DNA of 64,000 nt from positions 41,387,680 through 41,451,679 of the forward strand of contig OY747702.1 of NCBI GenBank assembly GCA_963556495.2, given 5' to 3'. Position 1 is the stretch's first letter. Every line of letters starts with the position of its first letter. The DNA comes from Valencia hispanica. Lineage: Eukaryota > Chordata > Actinopteri > Cyprinodontiformes > Valenciidae. The translations under genes were made by a program, and so were the position numbers. The notes under the pieces were generated by a model, which had not been told where the DNA came from, did not search any database, and saw only the letters and a list, made by a program, of their open reading frames with translations. Positions 25,201 to 39,100 of the stretch are shown piece by piece.

Positions 25201-28200
25201 TTCGATATTGAACTTTTTTTGAACGGTTACCTTAATTATATGGCTGAAATGCAATGAAGCAACACTGTGTGAGTAACAGTTCACTGGGAAAAACTGTACC
25301 TAAGCCTTAAAATGGCTGTCTGGACTTTTCCTTCCTATTTTAGCTGTAAAAAAGGGGCAAACAATGTTAAACAATTAAATCGATTTTTGGACTTGGGATT
25401 CGATTCTTAGAATTTTTATGAAAATCGATTTTTCGATAATTTTTTTTTTTTACAACACAGCACTACTTTTTAAACCCCTAAAAAAATCCAGTTCACCCAG
25501 AAGCCTGGCAAAGTCCCTTACCAGCTGCTCTTTGAAGGCCTCACAGGTTTCCTACAAACGGCCTCATGAAGACCACACAGCTTTGGGAGAAAGTTGTGGG
25601 GAAGATTAAAGTAGGTTAGGTTTCAAAACGATACTCTAAGCTTTGGTAATTCCATGAGAAGCTGTTCAGTCAAGCGTCCACATATTGAAAGATTATGGGG
25701 AAGCTTCAAACCTGCAAAGACATCGCCATCCATCTTAAATTAAAGGCTGGGCAAAAGGGGAACATTGATCAGTGAAGTAGCCTAGTGTAACTCTGGAGGA
25801 CACCCTTTGACACACTATCCCCCCCAGTGAAATGGAGTAATAGCAGCATCATGCTAAGACGGTTGTATTTTGCAGCAGGTACAGGGAATCTGCTCAGAGG
25901 TGATGAGAAGATGAATGGATGGAGTGTCATGCAGGGAAATCCTGAAAAACCCCACCCGAAAGAAGCTGGAAAAGAGGAGAGTGTGCAAGAAGTCCCTCCG
26001 GCAGAACAGTGACTCTGGGCATAAAGCCTAAGCTACAATGAAATGGTTCTACAAAAGCATATTAATGTTACACTTGTCCAAAGTCCAAACCTAAATCCAA
26101 CTCAGAATTAGTAAAACGACTTGAAAATTGATCTTCATAGAGTCCCTCTGTCCAGTCTGACTGAGCCGGAGCCATGTGAAGCTGTTACAAACATTCCCCA
26201 TTAGACATGCAGCTCTAATTGTAGCAAATGTGAGTTTTACAAAGTATTCGCTTAAGGGGGCTGAATCCATTTGCAGGCCTTCTGAGTATCATTTCCTTAT
26301 TCCTAATTATGCACAATTTTTTCTTGGTGTGTTGCATGAAATCCCCTCAAAAAAAGGACATTGGATTTTAAGGGGTGTGAGTACTTTTACAAGACACTGT
26401 AGGTTCAGTGTTTCACTTTAAAAAGTGCTTTTAATTGTTCGTAGAAAATGTTATTTTATGCAGTTGTGACTGAAATTAGGTCAGATTTTTAAACATGAGA
26501 TTTTCTAGATGAATTTCTTTCTGATGCATATTTTTTTGGATGTGTGTGTGTTTGCTGGGGTGTGAAGGAGGGAGTGTTTTGATGGCAGCAGACGTGTTTG
26601 TTGGAGCACCCAGATAAGTGATTGGTGTGATAAGAGAGTTCTAGAGCAACGGGAATGCTGATGTTTGTGAACTCATGGGAGTGACTGACTATGATTTAAT
26701 ATCCCTCGGCAAACAGACCCAGGTTACTGCTTATCAGCTGCTCTTTCCCTCCTAGTTGGTACTCGTCTGCTCGACCCCACCCGCTATCCTGTTCCACGTA
26801 GTCGCTTAAGGTGAGGAACTCGATGTTAACCAGACGATTCTCCTCCTATCAGTCTGCACGCCTTCTCCTCCATCTCCAAAGTAAAGACCAATAATGAAGA
26901 CTCTTTTTAAACATTCTCTTGACAAATGTGGAGTCATGGCCGCCACTGTGTTATTGTAAAGTAAGGCGTTTGTGTGCGAGTGTGTGTAATGGCGACTGTC
27001 CACTTTCCTGAGCAATGATGAACAGTCAACAGAACGGTGCCTGCACACTGAAAGCTCCCTAATGTTACTCAACAGGGACCATAGGTCATCCTTTAATTCA
27101 GCTGTCTGGAGGAGATTCTCCTGTCTTCACATCCGTTGCAACTTCTGATACCCCGGCTTAAGCTCCGGGCGCCTCTGTATTTAGGCTAGATTTTAGATGT
27201 GTGGGTTAAGCGTGCGTACTGTAATATTTAGGTAGTCCCATCACTCTGTCAGGCTCCTCATCCCTCGTAGCCTCCCACCTATATTTGCACATACACTCTC
27301 ACCCTAATGGCCACAGTGCTGTTCACGGTCCATGTTTTTTTTTTGGGTTCGTAAAGACTGAAAAAAGAAAAACAGAACCCCACACAGATTGCCCCTTCAG
27401 GAATAATCAGTTATTTGGCAAGACTATATGTATCTTTGAACCCTTCCAAAGACTTTCATTTTTCAGGGAGCTTGAATTTTACAAGGATTTTATGATTGAT
27501 CAACACAGAGCAATGCATAATGGTGAAGTGGAAACAAAAATAATACATAACTTTCAAAGTTTTCTGCAAATAAAGATCTAACATGTTTGGTGTGCATTTA
27601 CCGTCTTCTTTAATGCTCTTCAATTAACAAGGCAAACGTGTGGAAGATGGCGCTCCGCTCACATGAGACCCAAATTGAACCGTTTCCCCCCCACAGTACA
27701 TGGAAAACACCCTGAGTGGCAGAGTAAAAAGACAAAAACAAGACACACTAATGAAGTCAAGTTAGATTTATTGTCAATACACACAGAATTTGATTTGATT
27801 TAACGATCTTCAGCACCATGGTGCCACAGACAAAGGCACAACACAGGATATACTAAACATACAACTAAACATAAACTAAAGACTAATGCTGAAATTTAAA
27901 CTAAAACTAAGTTCACACATCACCCCAGTTTACATTTTCTCAAAAGTGAAACATGGTGGTGGTGGCAGCATCATGCTGTGGGGATGGGTTTCATTACCAC
28001 GGACAAAGTAGCTTGTCAAAGTCGACAGAAGATAAATGGTGGTAAATTTAAAGCAATCTCAGAAGGAACACGTCTGCCTAAATATTGCATCACATAGTAA
28101 AATACAAGTTTATAACACTTATAACACAGTTGTTGCACTCTGAACAGTCTTTTGTGATATTGCACACACTAATATTGCCATAATGATTTATTGGTGATAT

Positions 28201-30088
28201 ATCGTGGAGCCCTAGTTCACAGTCTTCCTCCAGTCTCAAGCTGCACCTCAGCTGTTTATTATTGACCAGGCAGAGATTTTAGTCTTTAGCTGTGGAAAGC
28301 TGGTACACATGCCCTAAAAGGCTTGCAAACTGGGTAAGTCTAATTCTGGATTTTAGAATCAAAATCAGTAATGGACAGAGAATAGAATTATCTTATGTTG
28401 ACCTCTATCTGTTATTTATACTCTATTCTACTCAATTTCTTTTTATGCTCCTGCTCTGAGTTTTCGTTCTCCAAGAGTTGTAGCTTCCCTCTGCCTCTAA
28501 CTTCTATCCTAGGCCGACGTTAACATTAAGCCAGGCAAGTGAATACGCCACATTCTTTTTCATGCAGAGTTTAGTTTTCAGATGGTTCCCATGATGTTGC
28601 ACAGAGAGAGGCAACATGTTTGTGACTGCCGAAATAGAAGTACAGCCATAACAAGGAGCTTAGCAAAACACTACAGATTTATGTCTCTGTGAGGGCTGCT
28701 ATCAGGGGAGATTGTGGTGTTTAACCACTCAGGCTGTTTTTATAATCTATCCATGAGTTAATCTTTAGGTAAACGTTTGGTTGTAGATGGTATCCTCTTA
28801 GTGAGACTCAAAAAACAACTCAACTCACATAGTTTTGTGCATTCGAGTATTTTCTTGGACAAGATGCCACGAAAAAGGTATTACAACATGGTGTTTTTAT
28901 TACTGGCAACACCTTTGCTGGCTGATAAACAAAAACATTTACAGAATAACTTTGTGACTGCCTTTTAGTTTTTGTAAGTTATTTAGGGTTACTGAACCAT
29001 CAGTGTCATTCTTAAGCACCAGTTGTTTTCTTTGTTTTGCACCCTCGCCTTTAAACGCTGGCCTGAGTCTTTTGTTAGGTAATGGCACCATTTGTAACAA
29101 TTCAGTCTGAAGTAGTTTACTGAGGGAACACCTGTGTGCACACCATTATTTATACACATTCACCGAAACATACACATGCCGTTCGGTAAAAAGACACACT
29201 CGCGTAGTTTCGGGGAACACATTAGTAGTGGAAGAATGCTCAGTTCTCATGAGGCGCGTTTCCACTATCGGACCTTCAGAGAAATTTAACCACATATTTT
29301 TCTGACGGGGTAATCTGTTGGCCCGCTCCGAGTACATGCCCCCATACAGGTACCCCGTTGGTTCCTGAAATGGCCCCGAAAACGGCCGTGTGGGCCCAGC
29401 TCAGTGAAGTGGAGTAATATCGGGAAGGTCCAGTCAAATTACCCTGATGTTCCGATAGTGGAAAAGCGCCTAGTCTATCCAAACATACAACTGTGCTTAA
29501 AGTGTTGCCTCATGCAACTCTGTATGATACACAACAACTTTAAAATAAAATTGGCATAGATCGTTATAATGTTCTCAGAATATATAAAAACTAGGGCTGC
29601 CAAAATAAACACGTTAACGCAAGTCGATTAATTTGTAGAATTAACTCGATAATTTTTTTTTTTTTACTGCATTAACGCATGCACAGGATGACCATCCTGT
29701 TTATTCCACAATTCAACCCGCACTGAGTTCAGTGCTCCTCACGTAAACAACATGGCAGACCCGAACTGCATCCCCGGTTCCATGTGAACGCTTAGTTTGC
29801 AGAAAGAGACTCAGTCTGGTGTTGTACTGTTGGTTGCCCAAATCGCTTTGATTTCATACTATTTAATTCTTCCAGGAGTTGTTGTAGATCCCGATCGCTG
29901 TGGGCAGGGGAAATCAAAAAAAGAGTTCCCTGGATCTCTTCTGTATTTTCTTAAAACATAGAGCAAAAGGATTTGGTTTTGTCCTTTATTTACACTGAAA
30001 ATTTTACTTTTTCTGTGTACTCACCTAGAGCCAGAGAAAATAATTTTGTTCTCTCTGGGATCGGATTGAATGAGCTTAAAATATTGAA

Positions 30089-30124
<36 letters not shown>

Positions 30125-33100
30125 GTTGGGGTTTTTATTTCCTGATGTTATGGACACGGAGACGGAAAATTAAGGAGAAGGAAGATGAAGAAGAGAGGTA
30201 GGAAACAAAAAGTCAAGAGAGAGGGTGAGTTGAAAATACAAGAGAGGAAGGGGAACAAAGAAAACACAGGAAGACATTGAAGTCTGCCTCTATACCCACA
30301 GGATGGCAGAGAGAGGGGGAAAAACAAAACAAAACACAAAAAAGGAACATCGACAAAACCAACCAAACATTGTGAACTAAGAATTACACAACCACATCAC
30401 ACAAAAATAGATGTAAAAACACAACAACAATGTCACAGAAAAACTCATGGTACCGATTAATCAAGCTCTAGTAATGATAACCTCAGCCCAAGAATATATC
30501 TGTAAACACCAGAGACCCCACATCTATGTGTGTGTGTTAGCATGCTGGTGCATATAAGGTTTCTCCATAAGAGTGTTCGATAGCTGGTGTGAGCAAACAT
30601 CAATCCGTCTCCCAGGAATCGATGCAGACATGAAGGAGATCGGAGCAAAGACGTCCAAAGGACCGCCAGAGCCCCAGGCGGACCCGGGCGGGGCCGACTG
30701 CATCCCCCAAGAGAGGAGCAAAGGAGAACCCCAGGGGAACATCCAGCGGCCACTATGCAGGGGCCCGGGGAGCAGCAGTGACGAGCCCACGGGCCCCGCC
30801 GGCAACCGGCCGCGCCGGTCAATGGACTGGTCAACGGACCGGTCAACGGACCGGGGGAGCCGGGGCCCAGGGGCACCCCACCCCCCAGCAGGGACCCGAC
30901 AAGGGACCGGCCGCCTCCACCCTAGGCCAATCCCCACCGCCAACATCCCAGACCCCCACCGATAGCCGCAGGGGATGGACAGCATCCCCAGGCCGGGCTC
31001 AGCCAGCATCTGGACACCAAGTTGTACCAGCTCCCGGGTCCTGATCCCGCGCAACGCAGGGCGCCGAGACCAGGCATCCAACGAGGGCCAGGGCCGGTCC
31101 AACCCGTCAATGAACCGGCCACGCACGGTGCGCACAGAACAGGTGATCAAACGAGCAGAGACGCCGGATCCACATCCCGCCGAGCCACCGAGCAGGCACC
31201 ACCCAACAATCCCAAACCTGGCACCTCTAAAAGAGGTGCCCCAACCAACCAAAGGAAGATATTGGCCCAGCGCATCGGCCGACCGACACACCGGCCCCCC
31301 CAGGCCCGGCCAGGCACGCACCATGTCCGAACCGGATTGACCACCGATGCACCGGCAGGCAGGGGCCCCTGTCACCGGCGGGGAGTGCCAGCAAAGGAGG
31401 TTTGAAAACGTAACTTCTCAAAACCTTGATATACTTATCGGTAGCCGACTTAATGTATCCAGGGAACTGTGGTGTATTAATTTTTTAATTTATTTTACGA
31501 AAGGTCCAAAATGATGGTAAATTTTTACATCAAATTATTTAGCTTGTTTTTCACCGCCTCTTCAATCAAAGTTAGTGGATCAAAAAAGTCATGGAAAATA
31601 TACGTATCATTTATATTTAGCATATTTCTTTTACTTTAGTAGCATAGATTTGTTTAAAAGGTTGAGTATTACTCCGAATAAGGTTTACGTGACTGCTCAA
31701 ACCTCAGTTTACATATTTCTTTTTGGACATTAAGCCTGTGTCGTTTGTCAACTCAATTTGTTTTCATTAAGTGGCGATCGCAGGACCCCTCGCTCATTCC
31801 CCACCCATCACCATTCCCACTGCCATGCTGTCTTTCCCTCAGGAACTCTGGAGCATCCATCACAGGCTCGCACAGCCCTTATTTGGGTGACTTAAATGGG
31901 TTCAGTTCTCTTAACCCCTCCTCATCACTCATGTTTTTTTTTTTTGCTTCGCGGTTCCATCACTGCTCACTGGCGATTCACTCAGGCCTGCCATGGGAAA
32001 TGTTATCTCCTGCAGAGAGATAAGGCCCCGGCACTGAGAGAATGCACACCCCTAACGATGGCCTACCTTCCTTTTTCTTATGCTCCTGTACTTTCTTTTT
32101 CTATCCGTCATCATCTCTGAAAACATGCGTGTGCATTCGTTCTCATCGTTGTGCAAACACAGACTCTTTGAATCACGCTCCTATGCCCACTCTTTATACT
32201 TATCTCTCACATGCGTGGACTAACACCTCAGCTGTTACCGCCTCTGCTTACAGCGATCTCTTTTCATTTGCTCGGTGTCTCTATTGTGTCAAACAACATG
32301 CATGTGTTTGCTTTCTGCGTGCTAAGGCAGATCTCGCTGCATACCGTCACCCGTGGCACTTCTCTCGCCCCAGATTTCCGTTCAGCTGTGAGAAAGTTCA
32401 AGTGAAACATGGACGTCCTCTAACTCTACATTTCTCACCAAGCATGTCTTTGCCCAACAACATTGTCAGTCCTGAGTTGTTTGCCCTCTTTGGCTTGGCC
32501 TTTGGTGGATTTGAAGCGCCGCCCCCTCTCCCTACCCTGTCACCTCTTTGCCCCTGTAAAGCTGCCACAGTTCCTGTCTGTTCAGTGTAGGCCTGCACAT
32601 TTCTTAATAGAGAGATGCTCAGAAGCCCGGGAGTGCAGACGAGCTCAATGCACTTCTGTTTTTAGTTTAGCTCAAAAATGTTTTTCCTGGCTCAACCTAC
32701 TCGTACTTAGGTCCTCTTACAACAAACTAAAAGGTCCTAATTGCCCCCAGGGGAAAGGTTTAGCCACAATAGACATGTGGTGGGACAAAAGCCCAGTACT
32801 CATACCCGGCTACTCCCCCCCCCCCCAGATAGGAGGGATGAACATGTCAGCAGTGTCTGTTTTGCTCTGTGGGCAGCAAGACCACAGGTCAGATGCTGTA
32901 AAACATTATATATATACGGTATTTGGACCTAGTAAGGCGTAGTGTATGGTTGGGTAGAGACCCGGAATGTTTACAGTTTTCAGCAAATCCAATCTTTCCT
33001 GTTTCTCTTCACATTTTATTTAAGGTAAAGGGGTCAGACTGAATGTGTGTATCAAATTTTCTCACTAACCGCACTGACTCTAGGCTGCTGTCTGTCTGCA

Positions 33101-36100
33101 AATCTGGAAAAGATGGGAAATGGGGATTCAGGTTACAAGATGGAGAGGGATGAATAAAGAATTAAAGCTGCATTACGCTGTGGGTTATAAATCAGTGTAA
33201 AATCACTACTGCAGGGCCTTGCGCTCCAAATTAAGACATTTGTTCTGTTTTCTTGGAGCTGTGAGGGATTGGTAGCCGTTCTCATGCAGAGCTCCACTGT
33301 TTGTCCTTGCTGAATCATTTGAATGCTGCGATTTAATTGTAAAAAAATTTTGACCCTGCATTTGTCTCTCTCTTGATTCTTACGCCTGTTGAAACATGGA
33401 AAGTCCTCATTCATTCTAGCCATCCATAAAGCAAATATTGTTGCACATGCAGTAGATGATCAGTCTTCGAATAGCTTCTTGTGTGGTAAGTCACGGGCCA
33501 TTTGAGTTGCACAGCTCAGCCACCTGACCGAAGTGCAGCCTGGAACCCTCATCACACTCAGCCTATACTTTATTTCTTCACTGCTTCACAACATTGATAT
33601 GAAGGAATTCCTGGAAGGACCCGTGCTGACACAGGACTGGGCAAATAACTGATTGATGTGAATCCACAGGCATATATTTATACATGTATGCGAAAGAGCA
33701 ACAGAGTTATTCCGCAGGTTTTTTTTGCTATATTTGCTAGTTTTTAAATGATGTGAAATATTACATCATATCTTTGAAACTAGATTCAGCTTCAGGTTTG
33801 AACGTTCGAAGCTGTTTATTCAGGCAGATGTGATCAGAACTCTTTCCATGTTCGGGTTCGCTGCTGAGACATCTGTGGCCCGTCTAACGCATCAATGGTG
33901 TCCATGTGGAGACTTCGCGATCATAGAAAGACGCATGGAGATGAGATGCATATAATTTTGAAACTCTTCCCATGCCCTGTATAATTATTATAGTTATGGT
34001 GCCGGCTCACAGAGGCACTACTGCTCTCCCATAAAAGTCCACTTAGTTTAACAGCAGCAGGAGAGAGCAGAGGACATGGCCAGTGAAACCCCGGGCTGCG
34101 TCTTGTGCGGTCTGCTTAGAACTGGGCTTTTTGTTCACTTTTCACGAGTCCTTGGAGCCCGTTAACCCAGCCTGCGAGGCCCTTGGCCCCATGTTTTACT
34201 ATGCCAGTGACAGCCCTGCACTCCAGCTCGCTCTCTGGCTGCAAAGCTACCGCTGGACACTCTCGTTTTACATTCCCTCACCTGGGAGGAAGACCACATT
34301 GTTTTTTAATAGCCGCTGTGGAGCGTCTGATTATGTTTTAAAGTGTGAACGCATGTGCGTATGTGACTGCGTGCTGTTTGCACGCGTGTTCGCGTCGGCA
34401 CGTCGTTTCTCGAGCAGCGATCGAATGACGAGATGATCTGTGATCAATGAGCTGTCGACAGAACACTTCTGACCGAGAGAAAAGCAAGTCCCCCGACGGT
34501 TCTGGCCCGTTTCAGGCCACCGGGGCAGGGGCACCGCGGCACAAAGAGCCCTCTGTCTCTGTCAGGAACACCCCGAGGACTCCTGCACCGGCCCCGCTCT
34601 CCTCGACAACACCCAGCCTAACTAACAGCACTTCATCTGTCTGTACTCATTCAGAAAAGCCAAGATAATATTATCAACTTACCTTCACACTTAAACATAC
34701 TGATTATTATTTCTAATAATTCTACTGCGAGTCTAGATTAAGTTAGACAATGACTGAAGTCAGTAAAAATTGCTACCACATTGGGCAGGGACATTTCTGC
34801 TCTAATTTTGCTTTCCTCTTCTGTAACTGGCTGTTGTGGCTATACTACAGTACGTTTCAGAAACTCCTGCAGTAAATTAAGAGTTCCAGCATTTTAAAAA
34901 CAAACACTGAAAGCTTTAGACAATATCTACACTGTTGCATTCTAATGAACTGGACTCTTATTTCATTTCTGAATAGCTCCTTAGTCTGAAAAAAAAAAAT
35001 TGGTGAAACTTCTCCTTATTTCACTTAATTTCACAAATGAGAAAATAAGCACCGGTGTGTAATTTTCAGAAAGGGAAAAGTAGCCCTTTTTTTGCATTGT
35101 GTTGCATGTATTATATGTTCAGGATAATTCTGCTCTGGTTATAGAAACCACAATTTTAAGAGCTCTCTTTGAGTCATGTTGGACTCAGTCATTTAAATGC
35201 TTCACATAAAATCCAGCAGTTATTTCGTTTTATTAGCCGCATGTGCTGTGAAAGTCAAATCAATGTCTAATTCAATCACACATCACATCAGGATGATTTA
35301 CTGACTTTTTAAACTGTTAAGCATTTCCCTGTATCTACTACCAGAAAGTTTATTGTCTGAATAAAATGCCACTAACAATTAATCTTACTTGAGGAAAAAT
35401 GACTTTTTCTATTTCTTGGAAATTTCTGGATGAATTATTCAGCTAAGGTTATCTATCATGGATAACCCTGACCACTCTCTTTCCACACTGGACGAGCAGC
35501 ATTTTCAAACACACTGCTACAACTCCACTGCCACAGCAACCGGTACAGGAAATGTTTCCGCCCTCAAGCCAGTACACTGTAATAAAATGAACTCTGACTG
35601 CAATGCTGACTATGCATTTTGTGCCGTCGATTTTTGGCCAGGTTTTGTGTTTTCAACTCTTTAAATGTAATGTTAGCAATAATTTATCATTGGGGCATAT
35701 TATGCATTCAACTGCTTACTTTGCCCTTTTGTTTTTTTATATTTATATTTTACTGTATGGTGTTTATAAGTTCTTCATAGTATGCAGATTTTTTATGTCT
35801 GCCCATGCAACAAAAGCTATTCTATTTTATTCTATACTAACTGAAACAAACTATTTGTCTCCAAAAAATCGAAATCAAATTTATTTGGGTTATTTTTTTA
35901 ATGTTTTTTTGAATGTCACAGAAATTAGAAAAAAATAAACACATAAGACTAGAAAATGTATTGATTAAATAAAATTGACTCATGTTTTTCATATTTATAT
36001 AAAAAGCCTGAATATTCAACATGTTGTGACAGTCGAATATGACGATTAAACCCCTCATGAGTGCAATTACAAAAACAAAGAAATTAATAAAATACAATAA

Positions 36101-39100
36101 TAACAATAAAGGTAATATTTCTATGTAACACCATTTGTTTTTCTTTATATTTATTACCTGTCTGTATTGTTCTTAAAACACCCAAAATAAACAATAGCCT
36201 GAATAAAGCCTTAATATAGCATTAAAGCTGCAGTCCTGAGAATATATGTATGTATGAAAGTTTTATAAATCTTTAAAGTGATAGTGGGGTTCAATACTAT
36301 GATAAAAGGCTAGTCCTCCACAACACGTTATTCTTCCTAAGTCCCGCCTTCTTCCCATAGACCCCTATGCATTTCACACTGACCGGTAAATTTTTTTTAG
36401 CCAATAGAATTTGAGTTTCCGTATTGTCGGCTGTCAATTAACTTGCATGCGCATCATGAGGATGGGGCCGCGCACACAGGGCGCTCCTGTTTACAGTCGC
36501 CATATTGGAAGAGAGCGTTAGCCATGGAGAAGTCGCTCACTTCTGAAATGTCCATAACAAAATACAATTGGGTGGTGCTCAATAGCGCTTGCTGCTTTTC
36601 ACCTTTGACACGCTGTGACACCACAGGTGATGCGCGAGCACAATTGTTGAGGGGGGGCTAGAGGGATTGGGGAGGGGCGTTTTGGGAGGGGCCTTGGTAG
36701 TGGGATTGAAAAAATCTCTCTCTCTCTCTCTCAAATACTCCGGACAGCAGCTTTAATACAACGTTAATCGACCCAACCTTGGCCCATGTTCTTGTCTAAA
36801 AGTTTCTTCAAATTTGTTTCACAGGAAACTGTAGCGGAGAGTGAAGGGCTGATACTCGTTTACTTTAAAAATATGTTTATCTCCTGGACAGTTTGTCACT
36901 GATGAGATCCTTTATGTTGTTTTAAAGTACAGAATAAAGCTGACCAATGCAGATCGGCTCAGCTGACCCCTAGAGACAGTTTCCTGGTTGTTCTCCATAC
37001 GACAGCTGTGTGTATATAACATATAAAAAAGTTATTTTCATTGGATAGTTTAGGAAATACAAAAATCAGGTCATTAATCTCAATTGATTATGATATCAGG
37101 CTGGACGAAATAGAAAAAGAGCATATCGATAAAAATAAGTCATATTGATATCGATAATTATCAAAAATGTAGAAAATACATTTTAGGTGCAGCTGTTGTG
37201 ATTTTATGCTGTTCTTTAATTAGGCAAGGCAAGGCAATTTTATTTGTATAGCACACTTTCAACAGCAGGGTAATTCAAGGTGCTTTACATGATTTGGTGA
37301 TAAAAAAACAAACAAAAGAAACACACATTACACGTGATACACAATAAAGCAAGAGATAGATCAAAAAAACGCAAGAGAGCATGAACACATTTCATACATA
37401 TGACAGTAATCACTTACTCGAAGGCAATTCTAAACAGATGGGTTTTTAGTCTCGATTTAAAGCAGTTCAGAGTTTCAGCAGCTCTGCACTCGTCAGGAAG
37501 TCTGTTCCAGATAAGGGGAGGATAAAAACTGAAAGCTGCTTCTCCATGTTTAGTTCTGAGTCTAGGGATGTTTAGTAGGCTAGAGTTGGAGGACCTGAGT
37601 GGTCTTGGTAGTTGGTACCGTGACAACAGGTCTTCAACATATTTTGGTGCTAAGCCATGTAATGATTTATAAACTAGTAGGAGTATTTTTAAGTCTATTC
37701 TCTGAGCTACAGGGAGCCAGTCTAAGGACTTTAGAACTGGGGTGATGTGCTCTACTTTCCTGGCTCTAGTGAGGAACACGAGCAGCAGGGTTCTGGATCA
37801 GCTGCAGCTCTCTGATTGACTTTTTAGGCAGACCTGTGAAGATGCTGTTGCAGTAATCAATCCGACTAAAGATAAACGCATGGATGAGTTTTTCTAAGTC
37901 GTGTTGCAAAATCAGTCCTTTAATCCTAGAAATGTTCTTCAGGTGATAGAAGGCTGACCTTGTTATTGCCTTTATGTGACCCTGGAGGTTCAGGTCTGAG
38001 TCCATTACTACACCTAGGTTTCGAGCCCGATCAGTAGCTCCTAGCTGTATTAACTGAAGCTGTGTGCTGACTCTTGATCGTTCCTCCTTGGGTCCAAAAA
38101 TAATCACTTCAGTTTTGTTTCTATTCAGCTGGAGAAAGTTATGGCACATACATCCATTTATTTGGTCAATGCATTGATGAACTAATTTTAATAAAGTACA
38201 CACAAACTAGATTCAATTCAACTCTTTATTCAAACGCCTTTTTTTACCATAACTGAAGGTTTGTGAGAAAAAAAATCAAGTTAAGAGACCCGAGTGACAT
38301 CAGTAAATAGCCAGGGGGGTCCTGCTCAGGTCAACGTTGCTGAATATAGTATTTCCTGTGTTTGATTTTGTTCATTATTGTTACATTCAGTGGTGATGTG
38401 CGTCCCATATCTGTTCAAAATGACAGAGTGATTACTATAGTATTAAGCTACCCGATGGGCTATAATGAAAAAGGAAGGAAAACTTTTTTTATTTTATTTG
38501 AACTTTTAGTCTACTTTTTTTTCTATCGCACTGCACACGCCTATTGCTGTTTGCAGAGTAAACACAAGAAAACTAGCTCATACTATCTAGGTCATTTTTC
38601 ATGCTAGCTGCTCAGGTAGAGCTGATAGAGATGCTCTACAAACATAGAACTTGTAGCCTGCCAACTGTGGTTTAAAAATGACTTTACCTTCATTAAAGCT
38701 CCTTTAATTTCAACACCATGACTGTGTTCTTTGTTACCACGAATATTTCCTAACAGACAGATTTGTTATTTTTCAAGTAAGGAACAAGAGTAGCAGTCTT
38801 CTTTCAGCCAGCTAAAGGGCAGTGAGCAGCAAAAGGTGAGGCTGGACGGCGCTGTTCTACTCTGTGCTCCGAACAGCTGGAGAAAAACTTGAGTCACTCT
38901 GGCACATTTCCTGGCATTTCATTAAAATAACTTTTACTGAAGCATTTTTGTAAACCAGATTTTTTGAAACTTTGCTCTACCTTGATACCGGTGACCACCC
39001 CACGCCTAGTTCCAAGCGTCACTAAGCAGTATATTCTGGTTAAATTGTGCAGTGAAGTGCATGTATTAAGTGTAGGAACTGAGAAACGTTCAAACAACAT

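Noticed and set aside
24853..25257. 134-codon ORF over rab28 exon 4
   Set aside because: Only 24880-25009 is exon. The remainder is read-through into the intron and the Tc1 end beyond the GTAAGT donor.
30524..31375. 283-codon minus-strand ORF in the GC-rich block
   Set aside because: The plus strand is also open across much of the same GC-rich sequence, composition is Gly/Pro/Arg-rich in every frame and no domain is visible, so openness reflects GC content. The block is annotated as a mobile element.
32042..32590. 182-codon plus-strand ORF
   Set aside because: Lies inside rab28 intron 4, with no family resemblance, several competing frames and no splice or start context. Likely chance.
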